Shown: positions 19,963 through 28,771 of the stretch, one piece after another
Layout: every line of letters begins with the position of its first letter
Numbering within the stretch: position 1 is the stretch's first letter
Source: Brucella pituitosa
Lineage (GTDB): Bacteria > Pseudomonadota > Alphaproteobacteria > Rhizobiales > Rhizobiaceae
Length of the DNA: 64,000 bases
Assembly: GCF_003049685.1 (NCBI RefSeq)
Contig: NZ_PYSY02000002.1
Location: 1,525,501-1,589,500 of the forward strand
Direction: 5' to 3'
Notes under the pieces: generated by a model
What the model was told of the DNA's origin: nothing
The model's input: the letters and a program-made list of their open reading frames with translations, nothing else
Databases searched by the model: none
Program-made: the position numbers and the translations under genes

Positions 19963-19993
19963 GGCCCGGCTGCGGTGTGCATCCGGGTTTTTC
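19963..19993 (+). terminator. terminator of ileS
   Basis: CCCGG (19965-19969) and CCGGG (19983-19987) with an inner TGC/GCA pairing are followed by TTTTT at 19988-19992, about 10 bp after the ileS stop. Confidence 0.85.
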
Positions 19994-20005
19994 GCTTCAG
20001 GGCTT

Positions 20006-20081
20006 GCCTTGTAAAGTGAGGACATGGTGAAATAGCGGTTAATATCGCGATTGCCCGTAGAGATGCTCTCATGTACAAGGC
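20006..20081. repeat. long-loop inverted repeat before the lipoprotein gene
   Basis: GCCTTGTA at 20006-20013 and TACAAGGC at 20074-20081 are perfect inverted copies 60 bases apart, in the 200-bp gap between ileS and the lipoprotein gene. The promoter of the lipoprotein gene is probably here. No function can be read from it. Confidence 0.35.
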
Positions 20082-20194
20082 TCTCCTTGAGATAAACTTG
20101 CAATCTGCCTTGGAGTTGCCGGTTTCTTGCGGCAAGGGTTGAAAAGAAGCCTTTGACGAAGAGAAAATCGACAGGCGTAAAAGAAGTGGCGCTA

Positions 20195-20869
20195 ATGAAG
20201 ATTGAAGGACGAGTTCTGGTATTGATGACGGCAGTCGCGGGCCTCGCGCTGTCTGGTTGTGTATCGTCGCCGACCTACGGAACCGACAAAACTGCGAATG
20301 CGCAGCTTCTCGATGACGTGTCGAACATGGCAAGCTTTGGTCAGGGCAAGAAAAAAGACCGTATTGATTACAAGCCACGACCTGATCTTGTGCGTCCGGG
20401 AGAGGGTGACAAGGGTGTGTTGCCAGCTCCACAGGAAAGTCTTGCAAGTGCGGGCGATCCATCATGGCCAGAATCGCCAGAACAACGCCGCAAGCGCTTG
20501 CGTGATGAAATCACCGCAAACCGCGACAATCCAAACTTCGTTTCGCCTGTTGAGCAGGACGTACCTGTTGCAAGCAACGTCCGGGCTTCATTGCCAAGCG
20601 GTGCCAGCCGTCGCGAAGATTATGAATCGCGCACGCCGACCTTCGATCCAGCCAAGGTTGCTGAGCTGAAGAAACAGCGTGCAGAGCAGACACAAGGTAC
20701 ATCAACCAATCGCCGCTATCTGAGCGAGCCGCCACTTGGTTACCGTCAGCCTGCATCTACAGCAGCTGTTGGTGACATGGGGCAGGATGAGGCGCAGAAA
20801 GAACGCGAGCGCAAGAAAGCAGCTGGCGGTGGCGGCAAGAGCTGGCGCGATCTGCTGCCCTGGAATTGA
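20195..20869 (+). CDS. putative lipoprotein of unknown function
   Basis: A 224-residue protein with a lipoprotein signal: MKIEGRVLVLMTAVAGLALSGC, lipobox LSGC with Cys22 as the acylation site. The rest is hydrophilic, rich in Pro, Arg and Gln, with low sequence complexity in places (PEQRRKRLRDEI; KKQRAEQTQG; KERERKKAAGGGG) and no recognised catalytic motif. The position suggests an envelope-anchored protein of the Rhizobiales. Start at ATG 20195; an in-frame GTG at 20186 and ATG-like 20153 are alternatives with weaker fit to the signal peptide. A strong terminator follows. Confidence 0.75.
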   Translation: MKIEGRVLVLMTAVAGLALSGCVSSPTYGTDKTANAQLLDDVSNMASFGQGKKKDRIDYKPRPDLVRPGEGDKGVLPAPQESLASAGDPSWPESPEQRRKRLRDEITANRDNPNFVSPVEQDVPVASNVRASLPSGASRREDYESRTPTFDPAKVAELKKQRAEQTQGTSTNRRYLSEPPLGYRQPASTAAVGDMGQDEAQKERERKKAAGGGGKSWRDLLPWN

Positions 20870-20898
20870 TATACATAGTATAGATTTTCATAATTGCG

Positions 20899-20933
20899 GA
20901 AGCCGGAAGATTTTTTCTTCCGGCTTCTTTTTT
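20899..20933 (+). terminator. terminator after the lipoprotein gene
   Basis: GAAGCCGGAAGA and TCTTCCGGCTTC form a 12-bp stem, followed by TTTTTTAT. Confidence 0.92.
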
Positions 20934-21099
20934 ATATCACTACCAATTTTCTGTCATGAAGTCGGAACTGCTCCGTAGTAACGGATCTACAATATTAAAT
21001 ATTTTTAATGTTGGCTATTCTGAACAATATTTGATTTCAATCAACGAAAGCATTCTGGCAAAGCGTATCCTGCAGCTTTTCGGGATGTAAGGTATAGTA

Positions 21100-21660
21100 A
21101 TGAATAAGACAAATTCAATTTGGGATGGCCCCAATGGTTACGGCGTCGTCAGCCGTATGTTTCATTGGTTGATGGCCGCGCTTTTTCTGTGGCAGTTCAT
21201 ATCTGCTATCCTGCGCGTATTTATCAAAGAAACGCCGCTTTATAACTTCTTTTGGTCAGCGCATTTCACGATTGGCTTTTCTCTGCTGGTGCTCGTTCTG
21301 CTGCGTGGAATTTGGGGGGTGCTAAATCTTTCCAGTCGTCCGCATAAGCCGGGTGTGATGGGTAAGCTTGCGGGCTTCGGTCATCTGGTGATTTATGCGC
21401 TTATGTTTGCAGTGCCTGCGCTTGCACTACTCCGGAGCTATGGCAATGGCCGTGGCTTTTCGGTCTTCGGCATCCAGCTATTCGAACAGACTGGTGTGCA
21501 GAACGCAGCATTAACCGCGCCGGGCAACGCGCTTCACGGTCTTCTTGGCTGGGTATTGCTTGCCGTTATTGTCGGACATGTGCTGATGGCGCTGGTCCAT
21601 CATTTTGCGCTGCGTGATAATACTCTGCGCCACATGATGGGACATCGGGTGGTAAATTAA
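21100..21660 (+). CDS. cytochrome b561 family protein
   Basis: A 186-residue inner-membrane protein with four main hydrophobic segments and the histidines expected to bind two b hemes: RMFHWLMAALF, FWSAHFTIGF, GFGHLVIYALM and ALHGLLGWVLL...VGHVLMALVHHF. Bacterial members move electrons between quinol and other acceptors, such as CybB reacting with superoxide; the partner here is unknown. It starts at ATG 21100 and is convergent with tadA, 7 bp apart. Confidence 0.88.
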   Translation: MNKTNSIWDGPNGYGVVSRMFHWLMAALFLWQFISAILRVFIKETPLYNFFWSAHFTIGFSLLVLVLLRGIWGVLNLSSRPHKPGVMGKLAGFGHLVIYALMFAVPALALLRSYGNGRGFSVFGIQLFEQTGVQNAALTAPGNALHGLLGWVLLAVIVGHVLMALVHHFALRDNTLRHMMGHRVVN

Positions 21661-21667
21661 GCTTCAC

Positions 21668-22096
21668 TCATCGCTTTTCGCGAAAAAAATCCCGGAGAAT
21701 TTTCTGGGCTTTCTCTTCGGAGAAGCCCGCATAAATTTCTGGAACGTGATGGCATGTGGGCTGTGTGTAGAAACGCGGCCCATATTCCACGCCGCCCCCT
21801 TTAGGGTCAGCGGCGCCATAATAAAGACGGCGTATGCGAGCAAACGAGATTGCAGCGGCACACATCGCGCAGGGTTCAAGCGTCACATAGAGATCGCAGT
21901 CGAGCAAGCGTTCGGAGTTAAGTGCTTCTCCTGCCTGACGAATTACAAGCACTTCCGCATGGGCGGTAACGTCGTTCAATTCCCGCGTACGGTTGCCAGC
22001 CCGGGCGATAATCGTGCCTTCATGCACGATGACCGCACCAATGGGCACCTCACCGCGGAGGGCTGCAGATTTTGCCTCTTCAAGCGCAATCTCCAT
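21668..22096 (-). CDS. tadA: tRNA adenosine(34) deaminase
   Basis: An approximately 142-residue zinc deaminase that makes inosine at the wobble position of tRNA-Arg(ACG). The zinc and catalytic motifs are clear: TAHAEVLVIRQA (His and Glu) and YVTLEPCAMCAAAI (the two Cys), with GAVIVHEGTIIARAGN before and LYYGAADPKGGGVEYGPRF after. The start is uncertain: ATG 22096 (MEIALEEAKSAA) is chosen by family length, but an in-frame GTG at 22108 or TTG at 22141 would add 4 or 15 residues and the latter has GAGG nearby. The gene is essential in related bacteria. Confidence 0.93.
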   Translation of the reverse strand: MEIALEEAKSAALRGEVPIGAVIVHEGTIIARAGNRTRELNDVTAHAEVLVIRQAGEALNSERLLDCDLYVTLEPCAMCAAAISFARIRRLYYGAADPKGGGVEYGPRFYTQPTCHHVPEIYAGFSEEKAQKILRDFFREKR

Positions 22097-22332
22097 CGGT
22101 GTCGCCACTTTTGGGCGTGAAATGTTTGCAACCTTTTTCAAGCCAACCTCATTTCGTGCGCTGGACAGGGAAATTTCGCTCGCAAGCCATTGAGCGATTT
22201 GTTACTGCATAAGTCACGAAATCAAAACCGATTTGTAAACGGATTTATACAGCGTTCTTGACCGGACGGTTCTTTGCCAACCCCCAAGGTGCGAAAGACG
22301 ACACGGCGGCGCTGCTGAAAGGCCAATACCAG

Positions 22333-24252
22333 ATGAGCACTGAAGACGATAACAAGGGCGGTCGACGCCCCCCGCATGGACGTGGTGAAGGCCGAGGCGA
22401 TCGCTCCGGCAGCAGTCGCCCAAGCAGCAGTCGCGGTGAACGCGGCGAGCGAGGTTCGGGCCCACGTGAAGATAGGCCGCGCCGTGACGACGATCGCGGA
22501 GGTCCGCGTAAGTTCGGATCGCGCGACACGCAAGAGGGTGAAGATACCAGCGAGCGCATCGCTAAGCGTTTGGCACGTGCAGGCATTGCATCGCGCCGCG
22601 AAGCAGAGACCATGATTGCGGCGGGCCGCATCTCTGTAAACGGTAAGGTGCTTGAAAGCCCCGCGGTGAACGTGAAGCGCACCGACGTCATCACGGTTGA
22701 TGGCAAGCAGTTGAAGCAGGCGGAACGCACACGTCTCTGGCTCTACAACAAGCCTGCGGGTCTTGTGACCACCAATCGTGATCCGGAAGGCCGTCCGACT
22801 GTTTTTGAGGCACTTCCTCCGGAAATGCCGCGCGTACTTTCAGTTGGCCGTCTCGACATCAATACCGAAGGTCTGCTTCTGCTCACCAATGATGGTGGTC
22901 TGTCGCGCGTTCTGGAACTGCCTTCCACCGGCTGGCTGCGCCGCTATCGCGTTCGCGCCCACGGCAAGGTCACGCAGGTACAGCTTGATGCACTGAAGGA
23001 CGGTATTGCTGTCGATGGCGTTTTTTACGGCAGCATCGAAGCAACGCTTGAGCGCGAGCAGGGTGCCAATGTCTGGATTTCTATCGGTCTGCGCGAAGGT
23101 AAGAACCGCGAAGTCAAGAACATCCTTGGCGCACTTGGTCTAACGGTCGGTCGCCTGATCCGCGTTTCGTTCGGTCCTTTCCAGCTCGGCGATCTTGAAG
23201 AGGGTGCGGTTCGTGAAATTCGGGGACGCATTCTGCGTGATCAGCTTGGTGAAAAGCTCGTTGAAGAATCGGGCGCGGATTTCGATGCGCCAGTTCTGAA
23301 CGAATTCTCCAACACCGTTGTGCAGGGCCGCACGCGTCGTGAGATGGAGCAGCAGGAGCCAGAAGGCGAATATCGTCGTCAGCCGCGTGAACGCGAATGG
23401 ATCTCCAGTCAGCCAGAGCGTCGCAAGCGTGAAGAAAAGAAAGAAGACAAGGTTGAGCCGCGTCGCCGTGGCAATAGCAATGTCTGGATGGCACCAGGTG
23501 CCCGTCCACAGGGTGAAAAAGCTGCGGCAGAAAAAGCCGCGCGTGCTACGGCTCGTGGTGAACGCGCCAGCCGCTCGGGAGGTGATTTCAAATCGCGTCC
23601 ACGCCGTTTCGAGGATGGCGATCAGCGTCGTGAAGCGGGCCGTGATGACCGTCCCCGCCGCTCAGAAGGGCGTTTTGATAAACAGGGCTCCCATTCCGGA
23701 AATCGTCCTGAGGGACGCTCGGATAGCCGTTCAGGACCTCGCGCTCCTCGTGCGGAAGGTGATTTCCAGTCGCGTCCACGTCGTTTTGGAGATGGTGATC
23801 AGCGTCGTGAAGAAGGTCGTGATGATCGCCCGCGCCGTTTTGAAGGCCGTTCGGAAGGCAGACCAGAAGGCCGTTACGAGCCTCGTGCACCACGTCCGGA
23901 AGGCCGTGATGATCGCAAGCAAGAGCGTCGTCCGGGCAAGCGCGAGCGCGCTGAACTGAAGAACGAAGGCGGCGAAAGATCATCGGGCGGATATGAAGGC
24001 CGTAGCTTCGGTAAGCCTTCGGGTCCACGCAGCGAAGGTCGTTTCGGTGGCGGTAATGCCGATCGTGGCCCACGCAGCAGCGGTCCGCGCTCTGGTGGCG
24101 GCGAAGGTCGTGGCCCGTCGAAGGGGCCAGGCGGCTTTGGCAAGGGGCCGGATCGTGGCGGTTCGGGTGGCAAGCCAGGCAACGGAAGATCTGGTGATGG
24201 AAAGCCACGCGGTGGCAAGCCAGGGGGCGGCGGTGCGGATCGTCGGCGGTAA
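22333..24252 (+). CDS. rRNA pseudouridine synthase (RluB/RsuA type) with long charged tail
   Basis: A 639-residue protein (start ATG 22333; an in-frame start at 22258 is possible). After an Arg/Gly/Ser-rich head comes an S4 RNA-binding domain ([21 protein letters not shown]), then the RsuA/RluB catalytic domain with [17 protein letters not shown], Asp175 being the nucleophile, and [18 protein letters not shown]. The domain modifies a uridine in rRNA. From about residue 340 to the end the chain is low-complexity and rich in Arg, Gly, Glu and Asp, containing two copies of a 31-residue unit (417-447 and 476-506) and a Gly-rich end. The tail more than doubles the usual length and would be disordered and RNA-binding. 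The end overlaps rsmD by 20 bp. Confidence 0.9.
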   Translation: MSTEDDNKGGRRPPHGRGEGRGDRSGSSRPSSSRGERGERGSGPREDRPRRDDDRGGPRKFGSRDTQEGEDTSERIAKRLARAGIASRREAETMIAAGRISVNGKVLESPAVNVKRTDVITVDGKQLKQAERTRLWLYNKPAGLVTTNRDPEGRPTVFEALPPEMPRVLSVGRLDINTEGLLLLTNDGGLSRVLELPSTGWLRRYRVRAHGKVTQVQLDALKDGIAVDGVFYGSIEATLEREQGANVWISIGLREGKNREVKNILGALGLTVGRLIRVSFGPFQLGDLEEGAVREIRGRILRDQLGEKLVEESGADFDAPVLNEFSNTVVQGRTRREMEQQEPEGEYRRQPREREWISSQPERRKREEKKEDKVEPRRRGNSNVWMAPGARPQGEKAAAEKAARATARGERASRSGGDFKSRPRRFEDGDQRREAGRDDRPRRSEGRFDKQGSHSGNRPEGRSDSRSGPRAPRAEGDFQSRPRRFGDGDQRREEGRDDRPRRFEGRSEGRPEGRYEPRAPRPEGRDDRKQERRPGKRERAELKNEGGERSSGGYEGRSFGKPSGPRSEGRFGGGNADRGPRSSGPRSGGGEGRGPSKGPGGFGKGPDRGGSGGKPGNGRSGDGKPRGGKPGGGGADRRR

Positions 24253-24793
24253 ATTCCGCGGGCGCGCGCTCGTCACACCGACCACAAATTCTATTCGTCC
24301 GACCACAGATCGGACGCGGGAAAGCCTATTCAATATTCTCGCACACAGCTTCCCGGACAAGGTTGAAAGCGGGCGTGTTCTGGACCTTTTTGCAGGTACA
24401 GGCGCGCTCGGCCTTGAAGCGCTTTCTCGCGGCGCCCGCTATGCCGTTTTTGTCGAAGAGTCGGCGGAAGGGCGCGGCATTCTTCGTCAGAACATCGAAG
24501 CTTTTGGTCTGCAGGGCCAGACCAAGGTTTTACGCCGCGATGCCTGTAAGCTTGGTGAAGCAGGCACGATGGAACCGTTCGATCTGATTTTTGCTGATCC
24601 GCCCTACGGCCGCCGCATGGGCGAAAAGGCACTTTTATCAGCACTTGAAGGCCGTTGGCTTAATCCTGACGCACTTCTCGTGCTTGAAGAAGATGCGGAA
24701 GCATCGCTTGAACTGGATGAACGATTCGTCGTTCATGAAGAGCGGAATTATGGTGGCACCATCATCCGGCTGATACAGTTGAAAGCGGACTAG
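24233..24793 (+). CDS. rsmD: 16S rRNA (guanine-966-N2)-methyltransferase
   Basis: A 186-residue SAM-dependent methyltransferase acting on 16S rRNA. It starts at GTG 24233 ([16 protein letters not shown]), inside the end of the upstream gene, with AGGGGGCGG as binding site. Motifs are [15 protein letters not shown], the SAM site [20 protein letters not shown], and the catalytic FADPPYG. Reading further upstream only follows the low-complexity region of the neighbour in another frame, so the GTG start is preferred. Two rRNA-modifying enzymes are thus coupled by overlap. Confidence 0.95.
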   Translation: MRIVGGKFRGRALVTPTTNSIRPTTDRTRESLFNILAHSFPDKVESGRVLDLFAGTGALGLEALSRGARYAVFVEESAEGRGILRQNIEAFGLQGQTKVLRRDACKLGEAGTMEPFDLIFADPPYGRRMGEKALLSALEGRWLNPDALLVLEEDAEASLELDERFVVHEERNYGGTIIRLIQLKAD

Positions 24794-24841
24794 AGATTTA
24801 TCCGAAACCGGAGCGCCGGTTTCGGAAGCACAGTGAATTTT

Positions 24842-24950
24842 GAATATAGAGCATGTCTCCCAAAAATGGGAACCGATTTTGGGATAAAGACATGAGCGAA
24901 ACAAATAAATAGAGCATTTCTACCTATTCATCTTAGATAGGAAATGCTCT
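24842..24950. repeat. intergenic palindromic repeat, copy C (reverse orientation)
   Basis: AGAGCATGTCTCCCAAAA at 24849 onward with TGGGAACCGATTTTGGGA, then GAGCGAAACAAATAAATAGAGC and a hairpin AGAGCATTTCTACCTA / TAGATAGGAAATGCTCT ending at 24950. It carries the same parts as copy A in the opposite order. Confidence 0.8.
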
Positions 24951-25019
24951 GGATCTTGCCGCTCGCCAGACATTTCAAAGTTGTCAGGGCGGAATGAAAC
25001 TGATTGGAGATGTCGTTTG

Positions 25020-26546
25020 GTGCATAACCCCTCACTCCGGCACTTTTTGTTGTCCACCGCCCTTGGTTTGGCGTTGGCTCTGCCACTTGCAACGGGCTCG
25101 GTTCAGGCGCAGACGCCCGCACCGGCAGCTGCAACTGAGGCTACCCAGTCTCAGGCACAAACAAATCTGCCAGAAATCACGAAATCCGAAGATATCAGCA
25201 GCTTTACCCTCGAAAACGGGTTGAAGGTCGTGATTATTCCTGATCATCGCGCCCCGGTGGTCACGCAGATGATCTGGTATCATGTGGGGTCGGCTGATGA
25301 GGCACCGGGCAAATCCGGTATTGCGCATTTTCTTGAACACCTGATGTTCAAGGGCACCAAAACCTATCCGGCTGGCGAGTTTTCCGCGAAGATCGCAGCC
25401 ATTGGCGGTCAGGAAAACGCGTTCACCTCTTATGACTACACGGCCTATTTCCAGCGTGTCGCGCCCGATGCACTAGAAATGGTGATGGGCTATGAATCGG
25501 ACCGCATGGCCAATCTGGTGCTCGACGAAGAGGCGGTAACGACTGAGCGCGAGGTTATCCTTGAAGAGCGTCGTATGCGTGTGGATTCAAATCCCGCAGC
25601 AATGCTGATGGAAAACACAGACGCTGTGCTTTTTTACAATCATCCTTATCGTGTGCCTGTGATTGGCTGGCGACAGGAAATGGAGAAACTCAGCCTCAAG
25701 GATGCGGTTGATTTCTACCAGCAATATTACACCCCGAATAATGCAACGCTGGTGATTGCCGGTGACGTGACACCTGAACGCGTGCGCGATCTTGTCATGA
25801 AGACCTGGGCCACAATCCCCAAGCGCGCCGAGGTTCTGCCGCGCGAGCGTCCGCAGGAGCCGGTCAAGCACGCAGCGCGCGTTGTGACGCTGCATGATGA
25901 TCGTGTGAGCACGTCATCGTTCCGGGTGTCGTGGCTGGTGCCGTCTTATTCCAACGAGAAGCGCTTTCCGAATGTGAAGGCAGGCGATGCGCCAGCGCTC
26001 GATCTTTTGAGCGAAATTCTCGGCGGCTCGCTCCGCTCGCGTCTTTATCAGGAGCTGATCGTCAAGCAGGGCATCGCATCCAATACGGGTGCAAGCTATG
26101 ATGGCGATCCCCTCGATGACGGTACATTCTCGGTTTATGGTTCACCACAAAACGGCAAGACGCTGGCCGATGTTGAAAAGGCCGTTGATGCCGAAGTTGC
26201 ACGTATAATCAAGGATGGCGTGACACAGACCGAACTCGATCAAGCCCGCAATCGCTTCCTGAAAGCTGTCACATTTGCGCGTGACAGTCAGTCCGGCATG
26301 GCCCGTATTTACGGCTCCACGCTCTCCATTGGCCAGAGCATTGAAGATATTCAGAAATGGCCGGATGTTATCAAGGGTGTCACTGTCGAGCAGATAAAGG
26401 ATGCTGCGAGCCGCTATCTGGTAAAAGACCAGTCGGTGACGAGCTACTTGCTGCCGCCGGATACCGATCCTGAAAATGCACGTGAAAATCCCAATGCTGC
26501 CGCTGGCAATGCAGGTGAGAATGGCGCGGGAGGAGCAATCCAGTGA
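25020..26546 (+). CDS. M16 family zinc metallopeptidase, catalytic member
   Basis: A 508-residue exported pitrilysin-type peptidase. It has a signal peptide (LRHFLLSTALGLALALPLATGSVQA) and the inverted zinc motif HFLEH at residues 103-107, with the distal Glu region EEAVTTEREVILEERRM. The C-terminal half is the second, inactive M16 repeat. Start set at GTG 25020, 10 bases after GGAG; TTG 25017 is also possible, and a reading from 24981 would place charged residues before the signal. The stop overlaps the start of the next M16 gene (GTGA), so the pair is translationally coupled and probably forms a heterodimer in the periplasm. Confidence 0.92.
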   Translation: MHNPSLRHFLLSTALGLALALPLATGSVQAQTPAPAAATEATQSQAQTNLPEITKSEDISSFTLENGLKVVIIPDHRAPVVTQMIWYHVGSADEAPGKSGIAHFLEHLMFKGTKTYPAGEFSAKIAAIGGQENAFTSYDYTAYFQRVAPDALEMVMGYESDRMANLVLDEEAVTTEREVILEERRMRVDSNPAAMLMENTDAVLFYNHPYRVPVIGWRQEMEKLSLKDAVDFYQQYYTPNNATLVIAGDVTPERVRDLVMKTWATIPKRAEVLPRERPQEPVKHAARVVTLHDDRVSTSSFRVSWLVPSYSNEKRFPNVKAGDAPALDLLSEILGGSLRSRLYQELIVKQGIASNTGASYDGDPLDDGTFSVYGSPQNGKTLADVEKAVDAEVARIIKDGVTQTELDQARNRFLKAVTFARDSQSGMARIYGSTLSIGQSIEDIQKWPDVIKGVTVEQIKDAASRYLVKDQSVTSYLLPPDTDPENARENPNAAAGNAGENGAGGAIQ

Positions 26547-27880
26547 GCAAAGCTATTGCGTTGAATGTTAATCGTGCAAAGACGGCAACGATAGCACTGG
26601 CAACATCCATGATGTTGCTGGTGGTTCTGAACCTTCCGGCATACGCAATCGAGATTCAGGAAGTCGTTTCGCCAAAGGGTATCAAAGCCTGGCTGGTTGA
26701 AGACAGTTCCGTACCGCTTATCTCCATGCGGTTTTCGTTCAAGGGTGGCACGTCGCAAGATCCGAGTGGCAAAGAAGGTCTTGCCAATCTGATGACGGGT
26801 CTTTTCGATGAAGGTGCTGGGGATCTTGATTCCGACAGTTTTCAGGAACGCATCGATAATCTTGGTGCAGAAATGAGCTTCTCGGCTTCTCCTGATTCGG
26901 TTTCCGGCAATATCCGTATGCTTGCCGAGAACCGTGATGCAGTGAACGGCCTATTGGCGCTTGCCGTTAACAAGCCACGCTTTGATCAGGATGCGATTGA
27001 TCGTATTCGTCAGCAGGTGGTTGCAAGCCTCGAAGCTTCGCAGCGCAATCCTTCGACCATTGCCTCGCGCAAGTTTTCCGAAGTTCTTTATGGCAGCCAT
27101 CCTTATGGTCGCCCGGACGAAGGTACGATCAAGTCGCTGCAATCAATCAGCCGCGAAGATCTTGTCAATTTCCATCGCAAGAACTTTGCTCGTGATCGCC
27201 TGACGATCGGCGTTGTTGGTTCGATCAACGCCAAGGATCTTGGCGAAATGCTCGACAAGGTATTCGGCGATCTGCCAGCAAATGCTGAGCTGGTGCCAGT
27301 GCCCGATGCGAAACTCGCGCTCGGCACGACGACGAGCCTTAGTTTTGATATGCCGCAGACATCGATCAGTTTTGTCTATCCGGCAGTTCCACGTAAAGAT
27401 CCGGAGTTCTTCGCTTCCTATCTGATGAACCATATTCTGGGTGGCGGGTTTACGTCGCGCCTTTATGCGGAAGTGCGTGAAAAGCGCGGTCTGGCCTATT
27501 CCGTGTCATCGTCGATGGCGCTACGTGATCACGTATCGGCGCTGACGATTTCGACTGCAACACGACCTGAAAAGGCGCAGGAATCGCTCAAGATCATTCG
27601 TGAGCAAGTCGCTGCGATGGCAAATGACGGTCCGACTGAAGCTGAGCTTGCTGCAGCCAAGAGCTATCTCAAGGGCTCTTATGCGGTGAACAATCTCGAT
27701 TCCTCGGTGTCGATTGCCGACACACTTGTTGGCCTTCAGGAAGCCGGGCTTGATCGTGATTACATCGACAGGCGCGCTGAACTGATTGATGCCGTGACGC
27801 TCGATCAGGTGAAAGCTATTGCCAAAAAGCTTTTGGAAGCTGAACCTGCAATTCTGATTTTTGGCCCAGCCCAGTCGTAA
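26543..27880 (+). CDS. M16 family peptidase-like protein without zinc motif
   Basis: A 445-residue exported partner of the upstream peptidase, starting at GTG 26543 with GGGAGGAG before it. A signal segment (TIALATSMMLLVVLNLPAYA) is followed by two M16 domains. Where the active enzyme has HxxEH the sequence reads GLANLMTGLFDEG, so the zinc site is lost. The second domain keeps FTSRLYAEVREKRGLAYS, the substrate-binding part. In known pairs such as mitochondrial processing peptidase, one subunit carries the zinc and the other binds substrate; the same division is inferred here. Confidence 0.9.
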   Translation: MSKAIALNVNRAKTATIALATSMMLLVVLNLPAYAIEIQEVVSPKGIKAWLVEDSSVPLISMRFSFKGGTSQDPSGKEGLANLMTGLFDEGAGDLDSDSFQERIDNLGAEMSFSASPDSVSGNIRMLAENRDAVNGLLALAVNKPRFDQDAIDRIRQQVVASLEASQRNPSTIASRKFSEVLYGSHPYGRPDEGTIKSLQSISREDLVNFHRKNFARDRLTIGVVGSINAKDLGEMLDKVFGDLPANAELVPVPDAKLALGTTTSLSFDMPQTSISFVYPAVPRKDPEFFASYLMNHILGGGFTSRLYAEVREKRGLAYSVSSSMALRDHVSALTISTATRPEKAQESLKIIREQVAAMANDGPTEAELAAAKSYLKGSYAVNNLDSSVSIADTLVGLQEAGLDRDYIDRRAELIDAVTLDQVKAIAKKLLEAEPAILIFGPAQS

Positions 27881-27905
27881 GCCTATATGCCGTGAGGAAA
27901 GTTTC

Positions 27906-28769
27906 ATGGATATAACCGTACCGACATCACCACGTATCGCCGTCGCCTTTGGCGGCGGCGGTGCTCGCGGTATAGCTCATATCCACATTGTCGAAGTGTT
28001 GGACGAACTGGGTATAAAGCCAGTAGCAATTGCCGGTTCATCCATTGGCTCGATTGTCGGTGCTGGAATGGCGAACGGCATGAGCGGCAAGGAAATTCAT
28101 GAATATATGGCGGCGATTTTTAATCGTCGTGCGGAAGTCGCCCGCCGTATGTGGCAGGCGCGTCCTGAACGTTGGGTGGAGCTGCTGAAAGGCGGTTTCC
28201 GCGTCAGCCAGTTCAACATCGAAAAGATACTGGACGTCTTTTTACCGGCGGCACTGCCCGAAAATGTGGAAGAGCTGAAAATCCCGATGAGCATTACCGC
28301 TTCGGATTTTCATGCAGCCACTGAGCTTAATATCGAACAAGGCGATCTACGCTCAGCCATTGCGGCTTCCTGTGCTATTCCGCCGGTTTTCAGACCGGTG
28401 CGTCGCAACGGGCGTATTCTGGTGGATGGCGGATTGCTCAATCCGGTGCCATTCGATCTGCTCTTCGACAAAGCGGATATCGTGATCGGTATCGATGTTG
28501 TTGGCGCTCCGGTTGGGCCCGACGACTATATGCCAACCACCATTGAAGCTGTCATGGGTGCCAACCAGCTTACCATGTGTTCGATCATCGAGAACAAGTT
28601 CCGCAATCGCCCGCCGCATATTTTCCTTCGCCCCAATGTCGAGAGAATCGGCCTGCTCGATTTTCTGAAGTTCGAGCAGATTCTGTCGCAGAGTGCAGAC
28701 ATTCGCGAAGAGTTGAAACTTGCCCTCGATGCAGTTCTAAGTGGCAAGCCCGCCGCTGCCGCTTCCTGA
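27906..28769 (+). CDS. patatin-like phospholipase family protein (RssA-like)
   Basis: A 287-residue cytoplasmic serine hydrolase. The patatin motifs are complete: oxyanion loop FGGGGARGIAHIH, nucleophile elbow GSSIGS, and the Asp of VDGGLLNPVPFDLL. Members hydrolyse phospholipids or acyl chains; the substrate is not known. Start at ATG 27906 with GAGGA before it. It follows the M16 pair by 25 bp and may share its transcript. Convergent with the Kef-type antiporter, stop codons 2 bp apart with no terminator between them. Confidence 0.88.
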   Translation: MDITVPTSPRIAVAFGGGGARGIAHIHIVEVLDELGIKPVAIAGSSIGSIVGAGMANGMSGKEIHEYMAAIFNRRAEVARRMWQARPERWVELLKGGFRVSQFNIEKILDVFLPAALPENVEELKIPMSITASDFHAATELNIEQGDLRSAIAASCAIPPVFRPVRRNGRILVDGGLLNPVPFDLLFDKADIVIGIDVVGAPVGPDDYMPTTIEAVMGANQLTMCSIIENKFRNRPPHIFLRPNVERIGLLDFLKFEQILSQSADIREELKLALDAVLSGKPAAAAS

Positions 28770-28771
28770 TC

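Noticed and set aside
23318..23959. 213-codon frame inside the pseudouridine synthase tail
   Set aside because: It is a frame shadow of low-complexity Arg/Gly codons; the main frame continues without a break to 24252.
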